Below are positions 44,073-52,656 of a DNA stretch of 64,000 bases, piece after piece. The translations under genes and the position numbers were made by a program. Source of the stretch: Aquimarina amphilecti (GTDB lineage: Bacteria > Bacteroidota > Bacteroidia > Flavobacteriales > Flavobacteriaceae); the NCBI RefSeq assembly GCF_900109375.1, contig NZ_FOAB01000003.1, positions 515,728 through 579,727 on the forward strand, read 5' to 3'. The notes beneath the pieces are model-generated. The model was not told where the DNA came from. It ran no database searches and worked only from the letters and a program-made list of their open reading frames with translations. Position 1 is the stretch's first letter; each line of letters opens with the position of its first letter.

Positions 44073-44807
44073 AATATAGAACATCAATCCTATTTTAGCA
44101 GTAGTAAGGCCAACTTCCTCATTTCCAATTCTTGCATTATTATTAAATAGAGGATTCAAGCTATAATAAAAATGAAAATTAAAAGTGTTCCAACCAAAAG
44201 TAAATGTCGCTCCTACCCTCCACCGATTTAATTCATCTATTTTGGTTTGTCTAACCTGATTACCTGGTTGTTCAAATTTGGCATCAAAATAATACAGATA
44301 CCCTATTCTGAGTCCAGTATAAATTCTCCAAAATTTATGCGTATCAGGTACCGAAGTTCTCCATCTAAACTCTAATGGCGACTCTACTAAATGAGTAATA
44401 AATTTATTTTTATCATAATCAACTCCATCTAGACTGCTAAAAATACTCTGACCAGAGTCTAGATCTTCACCTATAAAAAGGTTTTGTCCGTAGGTATTTA
44501 CAGAATACCCTAACCCTAATCCGATAGCAATATTTCTTTTCTTATTTATTGGCATATCTCTAGTATACCCTAAATGAAGGCCGCCAGAAAATCCAGATTG
44601 ACTTACTCCTGAAGGCGTATTCCAAAGTAGATTAAAGGTGAAACCAGCATAAAACTGATCTTCTCTATACAAAGAATCTAACACCTCTTCTTTTTGCAAA
44701 TTAATCAAATTTACCTCTTGCGCATAACCAGAACTTACAGCAAAGAGTGCAAACACTACTACCAATAATAGCTTAACTTGATTAACATATTTCCACATTC
44801 GACTCAT
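44067..44807 (-). CDS. PorT-family outer-membrane barrel
   Basis: 246 aa. Signal peptide (ending about residue 29, SSGYAQ) and an eight-stranded-type beta-barrel of the PorT/OMP_b-brl_2 kind (GGLHLGYTRDMPI, IAIGLGLGYSVNTYG, RIYTGLRIGYLYYF, FHFYYSLNPLFNN, TAKIGLMFYIL). PorT proteins serve type IX secretion in Bacteroidetes, but the family includes other barrels, so a T9SS role is not certain here. It lies downstream of the ExbD genes, as often in this group. Confidence 0.82.
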   Translation of the reverse strand: MSRMWKYVNQVKLLLVVVFALFAVSSGYAQEVNLINLQKEEVLDSLYREDQFYAGFTFNLLWNTPSGVSQSGFSGGLHLGYTRDMPINKKRNIAIGLGLGYSVNTYGQNLFIGEDLDSGQSIFSSLDGVDYDKNKFITHLVESPLEFRWRTSVPDTHKFWRIYTGLRIGYLYYFDAKFEQPGNQVRQTKIDELNRWRVGATFTFGWNTFNFHFYYSLNPLFNNNARIGNEEVGLTTAKIGLMFYIL

Positions 44808-44866
44808 ATAGTTTACTAAAATAAATCTATTTCTTCAGAAATAATGATACTTTTTAAAAAAGAATA

Positions 44867-44894
44867 GGAATTCCATGAGTACTCATGGAATTCC
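44867..44894. terminator. 28-bp perfect palindrome
   Basis: Two 14-bp arms meet with no loop. On the minus strand a T-rich stretch follows, so it fits a terminator for the ExbD pair ending at 44917. Confidence 0.6.
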
Positions 44895-44916
44895 CACAAA
44901 ACACTTCTCTTTTATA

Positions 44917-45402
44917 TCATTCTAAATTCTTAATTGCATCACCTGAGCGTGTCGTATAATTAATTTTGAGCATACGAACAGATCTCAACTCATTTTTAAT
45001 ATCTCCAACAAGACCCATTTTAGTATTCTTATCCACCTTTAATGCAGTGGTTAGATAAGGTCTTAATTCTTTTGGTTTCGATTTCATTTCTTCTAAAACA
45101 AAAGGCTTAATCTCTCTAATATCTGCAAACTTATCATTAAGCTGAACTCTTGCCTCGGTACCTACATTTTTATATCTAGAACTAGGTTTACCCGCATATA
45201 TATGTATAACCATATTTTTTTTATCCAACTTCTCAATTTGATCTGCGTATGGTAATTCATTTTTAACGATCAAGGTATCTTTGCGCATTACCGTTGCAAC
45301 CATAAAAAAGAATAGCAACATAAAAACTATATCTGGCAGAGATGCAGTTGAAATGACTGGTAGAGTTGCTTTTTGTTTATTTTTAAATATAGACATAATC
45401 AA
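44917..45402 (-). CDS. ExbD/TolR-family protein (copy of pair, short member)
   Basis: 161 aa, one TM helix (about 24-41, PDIVFMLLFFFMVATVM) after a basic N-terminus, then a periplasmic domain. It powers TonB-dependent transport with ExbB. It is a paralogue of the protein at 46460-46942; the N-terminal stretch LPVISTASLPDIVFMLLFFF is nearly identical in both. It lies in the second, duplicated ExbD pair, 14 bp after its partner. Confidence 0.9.
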   Translation of the reverse strand: MIMSIFKNKQKATLPVISTASLPDIVFMLLFFFMVATVMRKDTLIVKNELPYADQIEKLDKKNMVIHIYAGKPSSRYKNVGTEARVQLNDKFADIREIKPFVLEEMKSKPKELRPYLTTALKVDKNTKMGLVGDIKNELRSVRMLKINYTTRSGDAIKNLE

Positions 45403-45416
45403 TAGTTTTTAAATTA

Positions 45417-46034
45417 TTATAATGCTGCAGTAACTGGTTCAGCTTCTGAAAGTTTTTCTGGATACATCAACCTTATTTGCTTAATCTGATCCTTTAGCAA
45501 CTCTTTATTACCAGAATAACTACCATCCTTCAGGTATGCTTTCATCAATTTAAAAGACATTCCGTAGATCCTAAGAGCATCTCTATCCCTCAACTCCTCA
45601 TATGCACTTATGAGCTCATTCTGAACCGCTATATAAGTCTCATAATTAGTTTCCCTACTATTTACAAGAGAAATTACTGCTTTATCAGGGTTGTCCGATG
45701 ATTTCGGATCCCGTGCTCCTTTACAATAGTTACAATACTCTTTTTCTACTCCTCCTCCATTATCCAAGAAAGCTATTGCGGCAGTTTTTAACTCCTTTAA
45801 TGCTAAAGGTTTCTTCTCCACAAATAACTGATTCAACTGATTCAACTCTACTCTAAATAAATTTTTCTCTTTAATAAGAATATTAGTCTGTAGATCCTCA
45901 GGTGGAGGAGGTAGTCTTTTACTAATACCATAATCAGTCTCAATGGTAGTGCTTACTAAAAAAAAGATCAATAATAAAAAGGCGATATCCGCCATAGATC
46001 CCGCGTTTACTTCTGGTGCTAATCTTCTAGCCAT
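45417..46034 (-). CDS. ExbD/TolR-family protein (copy of pair, long member)
   Basis: 205 aa. N-terminus ARRLAPEVNAGSMADIAFLL with a TM helix (about 14-30) containing the conserved Asp used for proton coupling, then a larger periplasmic domain with a Cys-x-x-Cys-like EKEYCNYCKGARD. It matches the protein at 46964-47572 throughout. First gene of the duplicated pair, which has no ExbB of its own nearby. Confidence 0.9.
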   Translation of the reverse strand: MARRLAPEVNAGSMADIAFLLLIFFLVSTTIETDYGISKRLPPPPEDLQTNILIKEKNLFRVELNQLNQLFVEKKPLALKELKTAAIAFLDNGGGVEKEYCNYCKGARDPKSSDNPDKAVISLVNSRETNYETYIAVQNELISAYEELRDRDALRIYGMSFKLMKAYLKDGSYSGNKELLKDQIKQIRLMYPEKLSEAEPVTAAL

Positions 46035-46459
46035 AATAATTCATATTTAGTTAATAATTACTTACTAAATCAAAAGTGATATTATGAAAGACAAGCATTT
46101 TGCCAACCTTACTACATTGAGGTATAAAACCTAAATAGTAGTAATTCATATAAAATATTAATTAGACAATAACCGCATATTTCTATCAATTCAATATCAC
46201 TATTTGGAAGGTTAGATATTGATCATATGAACAGATCACAGTTATAACAATAGCAACAATTGTTATGCCATTATGGTATACAACTAGAGAAGAAAAATAA
46301 AAAACTATAAATATGCAAATACAAATAGCTAGTAAAACCATATGCAGATCATATTGATCCTATAAGCGCAGAAGAATTAGTGTTAGTGTATTGAGAGGGA
46401 AAACAAAAAGCCTGCTCTAAGAGCAGGCTTTTTAATATATTAAAGTAAGTCTTTAACCG
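46035..46459. other. Intergenic region between duplicated ExbD pairs
   Basis: 425 bp. Apart from the terminator at 46405-46433 and some short dyads around 46230-46260 I see no gene. A promoter for the downstream ExbD pair must lie here. Confidence 0.5.
46405..46433 (-). terminator. Strong terminator of the first Exb operon
   Basis: Perfect 13-bp stem (46405-46417 and 46421-46433), 3-nt loop, flanked by A5 and T5 runs. It ends the minus-strand ExbB-ExbD operon 26 bp after the last stop, and so separates it from the duplicated pair. Confidence 0.88.
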
Positions 46460-46942
46460 TTACTGTATGTTACCGGTAGCTTCACCTTGTCTTGTGGTGT
46501 AATTAATTTTCAGCGCTTGAACTTCTCTCAATTCTTTTTTAATATCGCCAACAAGACCCATATTCGTTTCTGAATCTACTTTTAAAGCAGTAATAAGAAA
46601 AGGAACCTCTTCTTCTCTTTTAGCAGCTCTTTCTGCCAAAATAAAAGGTTTGATATCACTTACCTCAGCAAATTTATCATTTAACTGAATTCTTGCCTGA
46701 GTACCTGCACTTGCAGCATATCTCGAACTAGGTTTTCCAGCATAAATATACATTACCAAGTTTTTCTTATCTAACTTTTCTGTCTGATCAGCTTGAGGTA
46801 ATCTATTTTCTATTTTTAGATTATTCTCCCTCATTACTGTTGCAACCATAAAGAAAAACAGTAACATAAATACGATATCTGGTAAAGACGCTGTTGAAAT
46901 AGCGGGTAATTCACCACCTTTTTTCTTTTTAAACTTAGACAT
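46460..46942 (-). CDS. ExbD/TolR-family protein (original pair, short member)
   Basis: 160 aa: basic N-terminus (MSKFKKKKGGELPAISTAS), one TM helix with SLPDIVFMLLFFFMVATVM, and a periplasmic domain ending NIQ. It shares most residues with the protein at 44917-45402. It is the last gene of the Exb operon. Confidence 0.9.
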   Translation of the reverse strand: MSKFKKKKGGELPAISTASLPDIVFMLLFFFMVATVMRENNLKIENRLPQADQTEKLDKKNLVMYIYAGKPSSRYAASAGTQARIQLNDKFAEVSDIKPFILAERAAKREEEVPFLITALKVDSETNMGLVGDIKKELREVQALKINYTTRQGEATGNIQ

Positions 46943-46963
46943 AATTACGTTTTTATGTTTTAC

Positions 46964-47572
46964 TTATTTCTTTGGTTCTGCTTCAGATAGCTTCTCAGGA
47001 AACATTAACTGTATTTGCTTAATCTGATCCTTAAGCCTATCCTTACTCCCTGAGTAATTCACATCCTTAAGTTCTGATTCCATTTGAGAAAATGACTTCC
47101 CATACAGACGTTCTGATTCTCTATTCCTTAGTTCGGTGTAGGCTGCAACCAATTCATTTTGCACAGCTATATAGGTACCATAACTAGTTTCCCTATTATT
47201 ACGTAAAGAAATTACCGCTTTCTCAGGGTTATCTGAAGAACTCGGACTTTTCTCTCCTTTACAGTAGCTACACGCTTCATCACCGCTTCCACCACCATTA
47301 TCTAAGAAAGCAACAGCTGCAGCACGTAAATCCTCCAATTTCATTGGAGCTTCCTCTACTAAAAGGTCATTATTCTTATTCAATTCTACTACAAAAATAT
47401 TTTTTTGCTTAAGGATTGGAGGCTCAACGGTTTCATCTAAAGGCGGTGGTAACTTACGACTAATACCTCTATCCGTATCAATGGTTGTAGTAACCAAGAA
47501 GAATATAAGAAGTAAAAATGCAATATCCGCCATAGATCCAGCGTTAACCTCAGGTGCTGATCTTCTTGCCAT
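46964..47572 (-). CDS. ExbD/TolR-family protein (original pair, long member)
   Basis: 202 aa with the ARRSAPEVNAGSMADIAFLL start, one TM helix carrying the conserved Asp, and a periplasmic domain with EACSYCKGEKSPSSSDNPEKA. Nearly parallel to 45417-46034. It follows the membrane-protein gene by 2 bp, in the ExbB operon. Confidence 0.92.
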   Translation of the reverse strand: MARRSAPEVNAGSMADIAFLLLIFFLVTTTIDTDRGISRKLPPPLDETVEPPILKQKNIFVVELNKNNDLLVEEAPMKLEDLRAAAVAFLDNGGGSGDEACSYCKGEKSPSSSDNPEKAVISLRNNRETSYGTYIAVQNELVAAYTELRNRESERLYGKSFSQMESELKDVNYSGSKDRLKDQIKQIQLMFPEKLSEAEPKK

Positions 47573-47574
47573 AA

Positions 47575-48069
47575 TTATTTACCTATTAATTTTTTAACTC
47601 CAGATAATGCCATCATACCGACAGCAATAGCTGCTAAAAAGTAGAAAGCATAAATACCTGTTCCTACTAGTTTAGATCCACTCGCAGAAAGCACTTCTCC
47701 GTCTTTCATTGGTGTTTCTACTCCTTCAGCCATAACATAACCTATAGCTATCACTACTAAAAAAGCAACGATTCCTATACCAGCCTTCTTTAAACCTGCA
47801 GGGTTTTTAGCTAATGCTGAAAAAACGGCAATTAAAGTTGCTATTACAATAATAACAAATATTACTAATGTAAGATTATACATAGGGCTAACCAATGAAG
47901 TAGCTTCTGCAAAAGCTGATGAAGAAGTATCTTTTACCAAATCTTTCGCTTCTGTAATACCATAGTTATCCATAAGTGTTGTAAAATTACCATTCATTAA
48001 GAACAATAATACCGCACCTATTGCACCTACTGCGAGAACAACATATGATAATATTTTTGAAATTTTCAT
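47575..48069 (-). CDS. Membrane protein of the Exb operon
   Basis: 164 aa. Four TM helices (about 5-25, 67-87, 96-115 and 138-155). A conserved hydrophobic protein that usually lies between exbB and exbD in Flavobacteria; function unknown. 2 bp before the ExbD gene. Confidence 0.85.
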   Translation of the reverse strand: MKISKILSYVVLAVGAIGAVLLFLMNGNFTTLMDNYGITEAKDLVKDTSSSAFAEATSLVSPMYNLTLVIFVIIVIATLIAVFSALAKNPAGLKKAGIGIVAFLVVIAIGYVMAEGVETPMKDGEVLSASGSKLVGTGIYAFYFLAAIAVGMMALSGVKKLIGK

Positions 48070-48182
48070 GTGACTAATTTTTTACTGGGTCATCATTATT
48101 CATAATAACCATATAATTAAATAATAAATGTTTTTATACTCTATTGATTTTATTATCTGAAATAAAATCTAAAAGGCATTTA

Positions 48183-48974
48183 TTATTTTTTGTTTTTGTA
48201 AGCTACTAACATATCGATTAAAGTAATCGATGCATCTTCCATATCATTTACTATACTATCGATCTTAGCGATAATGTAGTTATAAAAAACCTGAAGAATA
48301 ATTGCAACAATAAGTCCAAATACCGTAGTAAGAAGTGCTACTTTAATACCTCCTGCCACAAGTGATGGCTGCATATCTCCTGCTGCTTCAATTTTATCAA
48401 ATGCATCAATCATACCAATTACTGTACCCATAAACCCAAGCATTGGCGCAAGTGCTATAAATAAAGAAACCCAAGATACATTCTTCTCTAATTGTCCCAT
48501 TTGAACACCTCCGTAAGCAACAACTGCTTTTTCCGCAGCATCAATACTTTCGTCAGCTCTATCAAGACCTTGATAGTATATAGATGCAACAGGTCCTTTT
48601 GTATTTCTACAAACTTCCTTTGCTGCTTCTACTCCACCACTATTAAGAGCGTCTTCTACATTTTGTTGAAGTTTCTTACTATTAGTAGTAGATAAATTTA
48701 AAAAGATAATTCTTTCAATTGCTATCGCAAGACCAAGAATCAAACATAAAAGAACGATTCCCATAAAGCTAGGACCTCCTTCTATAAAACGTTTTTTCAG
48801 GTTTTGGTGAAAGGATTCCTCTGCTGCAGGCTCATCTGCATCCTGAATAGTTGTTGTTACTGGAGCAATTAATAATTGCACGTTTGCCGTTAACTGGGCT
48901 GGAGCAGTGGCTGCTTGTATATTTCCAAAAGCCATTACTGTTGCGATTGCCAGAATAGAAAATAGTCTTTTCAT
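48183..48974 (-). CDS. ExbB/TolQ/MotA-family proton channel
   Basis: 263 aa. A first hydrophobic segment (signal anchor, residues 5-20), a TM helix (about 73-92) and two TM helices (about 165-190 and 205-232) with the family features WVSLFIALAPMLGFMGTVIGMIDAFDKI and LVAGGIKVALLTTVFGLIVAI (each in part). It forms the proton channel with ExbD to energise TonB. First gene of the operon. Confidence 0.93.
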   Translation of the reverse strand: MKRLFSILAIATVMAFGNIQAATAPAQLTANVQLLIAPVTTTIQDADEPAAEESFHQNLKKRFIEGGPSFMGIVLLCLILGLAIAIERIIFLNLSTTNSKKLQQNVEDALNSGGVEAAKEVCRNTKGPVASIYYQGLDRADESIDAAEKAVVAYGGVQMGQLEKNVSWVSLFIALAPMLGFMGTVIGMIDAFDKIEAAGDMQPSLVAGGIKVALLTTVFGLIVAIILQVFYNYIIAKIDSIVNDMEDASITLIDMLVAYKNKK

Positions 48975-49056
48975 TGCGCTGATTCTTAATTTTAATTAGT
49001 TAAAGGGTTAAAGATAAAAAAATATTACAAAATTTATTAAAAATTTAATAATAATG

Positions 49057-49144
49057 CAGAGAGGAAGGGATTCGAACCCTCGATACGCTTTTGACGTATA
49101 CACACTTTCCAGGCGTGCGCCTTCGACCACTCGGCCACCTCTCT
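49057..49144 (-). tRNA. tRNA-Ser(GGA)
   Basis: 88 nt. Acceptor AGAGAGG pairs with CCTCTCT over 7 bp; D-arm GGCCGAGTGG, anticodon loop CTGGAAA with anticodon GGA (49108-49110 on the plus strand), long variable arm typical of serine tRNA, and T-arm GGTTCGAATCC. CCA is not encoded. Confidence 0.97.
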
Positions 49145-49211
49145 ATTAATTTTTTGCCTAAAATGGTTGAGCAAATAACAAAAAAAATGTTAACTACTAA
49201 AATTTGGGGCG

Positions 49212-50246
49212 TTAATTTTCTGACATTTCACCCCGCAAAGAAGTTTCATAAATGGTTTTGAGGACTTTAAGTGGTAATTTTTCTCCTAACAAATACATCA
49301 GTTTTGCTATTGCAGCCTCTGTAGTTATATCTTTTCCGGATATAACGCCCGCTTTTTTTAGCGCTACACTCGTATCATACTTACCCATTTCTACACTACC
49401 ACCTACGCATTGTGTTACATTTACAACAGGTATTCCTTTCTTTATTAGATCAGAAACAATATCTAAAAACCATGATTTAGTAGTTGTATTACCCGACCCG
49501 TAGGTCTCAATAATAGCCCCTTTTATAGATTCTGAAGAAAAAATACTTTGTAAAATAGCCTCATTTATCCCAGGAAACATTTTAATCACAACAATATTAT
49601 TATCAAAATGTGTATGATACACCATTTTTTTTCTACGATTTGTTACACGCAAAAAAGAAGTATTCACTTTTAGATGAACTCCAGACTCTACCAACGTGGG
49701 ATAATTAAGTGATTGAAATGCCTTAAAATGCTCAGCATTTATCTTAGTCGTTCTATTAGCTCTTAATAATTTGTATTCAAAATACAAACCAACTTCAGTT
49801 ATTACCGGTTTTCCTTTCTTTTGTAAAGCAGCGATCTGAACTGCAGTTATTAAATTCTCTTTAGCATCAGTTCTTAAATCACCAATTGGTAGCTGAGAGC
49901 CTGTAAAAATAATTGGTTTCCCTAAATTTTCAAACATAAAACTAACAGCAGAAGCTGTATACGACATTGTATCACTACCATGTAATACAACAAATCCATC
50001 ATATGTTTCATAATTGCTATTAATAATACCACCTAATTCTTTCCAACGCTCTACATCCATATCCGAAGAATCAATTGGTTCTTTGAAACTTTTAGTTTCA
50101 ATATTACAATCCAGTTGCTTTAATTCAGGTATATTCAGCAATAACTCATCAAAATCAAAAGCCACTAAAGCCCCTGTTTCAAAATTTTTAACCATACCGA
50201 TAGTACCTCCGGTATAAATCAATAATATATTAGGTGAAATCTTCAT
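49212..50246 (-). CDS. ansA: Type I L-asparaginase
   Basis: 344 aa, cytosolic. N-terminal catalytic threonine motif YTGGTIGMV, second catalytic site VVLHGSDTMSYTASAVSFM, and the central TGSQLPIGDLRTDAKENL. It hydrolyses asparagine to aspartate and ammonia. Lies between tRNA-Ser and tatD in the same direction, a common Flavobacterial order. Confidence 0.95.
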   Translation of the reverse strand: MKISPNILLIYTGGTIGMVKNFETGALVAFDFDELLLNIPELKQLDCNIETKSFKEPIDSSDMDVERWKELGGIINSNYETYDGFVVLHGSDTMSYTASAVSFMFENLGKPIIFTGSQLPIGDLRTDAKENLITAVQIAALQKKGKPVITEVGLYFEYKLLRANRTTKINAEHFKAFQSLNYPTLVESGVHLKVNTSFLRVTNRRKKMVYHTHFDNNIVVIKMFPGINEAILQSIFSSESIKGAIIETYGSGNTTTKSWFLDIVSDLIKKGIPVVNVTQCVGGSVEMGKYDTSVALKKAGVISGKDITTEAAIAKLMYLLGEKLPLKVLKTIYETSLRGEMSEN

Positions 50247-50305
50247 TGCAAAACTTACATTTATTAGTCTAACAAATGAACAAAATTTAAATTAAAACAC
50301 ATTCA

Positions 50306-51094
50306 CTATATTCTGAATATATCCTTAGAATTTTTAGTAGTTACCCTCGCAATTTCTTCTGGGGATTTCTTGTAAATATCACAAAGTTTTTCGACAACCT
50401 GAATTAAATAGGAAGTCTCATTTCGTTTACCTCTAAAGGGAACTGGTGCTAAATAAGGAGCATCCGTTTCTAATACTATATGATCTAGAGAAAATTCATT
50501 TAAGAATTTATCTATTTTTCCATTTTTAAATGTTACAACACCTCCAATACCTAATTTCATGTTATATCCGATAGCTCGTCGGGCATCCTCAATTGTACCC
50601 GTAAAACAGTGAAATATCCCAAACAAATCTTCTCCTTTTTCAGACTCCAATACTTCGAAAACCTCTTCAAAAGCATCTCTACAATGAATTACAATAGGTA
50701 ATTTATATTTTTTAGCTAGTTTAATTTGACATCTAAATGCTTCTTGCTGTTGTTTAAGAAACGTTTTATCCCAATATAAATCTATCCCAATCTCTCCTAT
50801 AGCATAAAATTTAAGATCGCTTTCATTATCCAAACGTTTTTTTATTTCTTCTTCTACATGTTGAAGTTCTACATTATAATTTTCTTTAACATGAGTAGGA
50901 TGTAATCCCATCATAAGAAATACATTGTTAGGATATTTTTTTTCGATGTCGTACATAGATTGTGTATACCCAGAATCAATAGCGGGAACAAAAAAACGTT
51001 CGACTCCAGCAGAAATTGCTCTTTGCATCATTTCATCTCGATCTTCTTCAAAAGATTCACTGTAAATATGAGTATGTGTATCAGTAAGTATCAT
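50306..51094 (-). CDS. TatD-family metal-dependent hydrolase
   Basis: 262 aa TIM-barrel DNase-like enzyme. Metal ligands are visible: DTHTHIYSESFEED at the N-terminus, AIGEIGIDLYW, IVIHCRDAFEE, FHCFTG and VLETDAPYLAP. Family members are 3'-5' DNases or act in protein quality control. It precedes ansA by 59 bp. Confidence 0.95.
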   Translation of the reverse strand: MILTDTHTHIYSESFEEDRDEMMQRAISAGVERFFVPAIDSGYTQSMYDIEKKYPNNVFLMMGLHPTHVKENYNVELQHVEEEIKKRLDNESDLKFYAIGEIGIDLYWDKTFLKQQQEAFRCQIKLAKKYKLPIVIHCRDAFEEVFEVLESEKGEDLFGIFHCFTGTIEDARRAIGYNMKLGIGGVVTFKNGKIDKFLNEFSLDHIVLETDAPYLAPVPFRGKRNETSYLIQVVEKLCDIYKKSPEEIARVTTKNSKDIFRI

Positions 51095-51197
51095 GCCGCA
51101 AAAGTAACCAAAATTTGCACATTCAATTTGGCGTTTCCATATTAAAACAAACAGTTATTTCTAATGAATAAATAGCTCATCAATAATTCTAAAAAAA

Positions 51198-51938
51198 TTA
51201 TATTTTCTTAAGTAATTTTTGCGCTTGCTGATAGTCCTCAGCTTCATTAGGTAATAATTCTAATAGCACCTTACATTTATCTTTTTTTCCCTGTTTTAAT
51301 TGATTTAAGGCTTCAAACCAAGTAGCTCTATATTTATAAACCGATGTCCCTTTTTGCAGTTTACCAAAAACTTCAGATGCTTTATCATATTTATTCTGCT
51401 CTACCAAAGCAATCCCTAAATAAAAACTATATTCAGAGTTATCATCATTGTTTTTCAATAACTCAGAAAGATATTTTTCAGCTTCTAAATAATTCTTAGA
51501 ATTAAAAGTTTTCTCAGCTTTTTTAATCAATTCACCTCCACTACTTCTCTCTATAATTGACAGTTCTGGTATCGATGCAAAATCGTTATATGAGGCATCA
51601 TTCTCATTGAAAGCCATATAAACCCCTAAAAGAATTGCTACACTAGCAGCAACAGCATATGTCCAAGAAGGAATTTTTATTACTTTGTACTCTTTTTTTA
51701 ATGGCTTCTTTTCGAAAAATGAATTACTGATGTTTTTTAAATTTTTCTCTAAATCGGATCTTTCTTCCTCTACATTAAGATTAGTCTCTAGATAAGAACT
51801 CCATTCTTGATAGAGTCTAAATTCTTCAGCTATAGATTCGTCTTCTCTTAAGATTCTAGACAACACTTCTTGTTCTTTTACAGAGAGCCCACCGCTAATT
51901 TTGCGTTCAAAAAGCTCGTATTTTTCTTCTGGGGTCAT
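51198..51938 (-). CDS. Membrane protein with TPR domain, likely anti-sigma partner
   Basis: 246 aa. N-terminal helical domain (about 1-65: MTPEEKYELFERKISGGLS), one TM helix (about 99-118, SWTYAVAASVAILLGVYMAF), and a periplasmic TPR-like domain (about 145-246: AEKTFNSKNYLEAEKYLSEL). It follows the ECF sigma gene with a 4-bp overlap, the usual place for an anti-sigma factor, and the cytosolic N-terminus would bind sigma. The TPR domain may sense envelope proteins. No canonical zinc anti-sigma motif is visible. Confidence 0.8.
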   Translation of the reverse strand: MTPEEKYELFERKISGGLSVKEQEVLSRILREDESIAEEFRLYQEWSSYLETNLNVEEERSDLEKNLKNISNSFFEKKPLKKEYKVIKIPSWTYAVAASVAILLGVYMAFNENDASYNDFASIPELSIIERSSGGELIKKAEKTFNSKNYLEAEKYLSELLKNNDDNSEYSFYLGIALVEQNKYDKASEVFGKLQKGTSVYKYRATWFEALNQLKQGKKDKCKVLLELLPNEAEDYQQAQKLLKKI

Positions 51939-52522
51939 AACAAGTTTTTTATTTTATTATACTTAGGAGAGCTTTGCATCATCTTTGTTAATTTACCTAT
52001 ACATAAGGATTTCTTTTTTCTTACATATCCATAAGATTGCCCTAATTTTTCAGCTACTTTTTCCATCGATTTTATGGCAAAAGTAGCTTTCAACAATTCT
52101 TTACAGGTATTACCTAATTGATCAAATACTTCAACAAAAAGTGCATTTCTAGCTTCAAAAACCAAAGTATCTTCAGCTTGTTGCAAACTCTCATCATCAA
52201 TAGATACAACCTCTTCATTAATTGTTACCTTATTAACAGAATTCTTTTTTAACTCATTAAGCCATTTCCTCTTACAAAGCAAAAAGAAATACGCATCGAA
52301 AGGACAGGTAAGCACTAATTTTTTTTCTTTAGCTTGATTATATATTGTTATCAACGTTTCCTGAATGATATCTTGCGCTTTGGAATCATCACCACTATTC
52401 TTCTTTATATAGCTAACCACTTTTGGCGCAAATTTTCGATACATCTCATTAAGCAGTATACTATCATTATTCAATAGAGCCTGTATATATTTTTGATCTG
52501 AATGTGCTTGGTTTTTTTCCAT
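51935..52522 (-). CDS. ECF-type RNA polymerase sigma factor
   Basis: 195 aa. Sigma-70 region 2 (about 20-95: ALLNNDSILLNEMYRKFAPKV...AQDIIQETLITIYNQAKE) and region 4 (about 135-185: LGNTCKELLKATFAIKSMEKVAEKLGQSYGYVRKKKSLCIGKL). It lacks region 3, as ECF sigma factors do. Its gene is divergent from the lipoprotein operon at 52657 and carries a 12-bp palindrome just ahead of its start codon. The downstream partner probably holds it at the membrane. Confidence 0.9.
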   Translation of the reverse strand: MEKNQAHSDQKYIQALLNNDSILLNEMYRKFAPKVVSYIKKNSGDDSKAQDIIQETLITIYNQAKEKKLVLTCPFDAYFFLLCKRKWLNELKKNSVNKVTINEEVVSIDDESLQQAEDTLVFEARNALFVEVFDQLGNTCKELLKATFAIKSMEKVAEKLGQSYGYVRKKKSLCIGKLTKMMQSSPKYNKIKNLL

Positions 52523-52529
52523 AAACGAT

Positions 52530-52541
52530 TTGTCCGGACAA
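52530..52541. promoter_or_regulatory. TTGTCCGGACAA palindrome near the ECF gene start
   Basis: 12-bp perfect palindrome, 7 bp upstream of the sigma ATG on its transcript. A related TCCG-AAAA-CGGA dyad is at 52626-52637, near the start of the divergent lipoprotein. Both may be operator sites. Confidence 0.4.
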
Positions 52542-52569
52542 CTAAATTAAAAAAGTTTTTAAGAAAATG

Positions 52570-52597
52570 GGTAACAAAAAACCAATGGTGTTGATAT
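52570..52597 (+). promoter_or_regulatory. Possible ECF promoter, copy 1
   Basis: GGTAAC (52570-52575), 16-bp spacer starting with A6, then TGATAT (52592-52597). It lies about 60 bp ahead of the lipoprotein at 52657. A matching element is at 53844-53871. Confidence 0.45.
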
Positions 52598-52656
52598 GAA
52601 GATGTAAATAACAAAAATTAGAAAGTCCGAAAACGGATATTTAAAACTAAAAAAAC

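Noticed and set aside
46035..46404. Small genes in the gap between the two ExbD pairs
   Set aside because: Only ORFs shorter than about 20 codons without plausible features were seen.
49252..49503. Plus-strand ORF inside ansA
   Set aside because: It is an antisense shadow of the conserved asparaginase gene.
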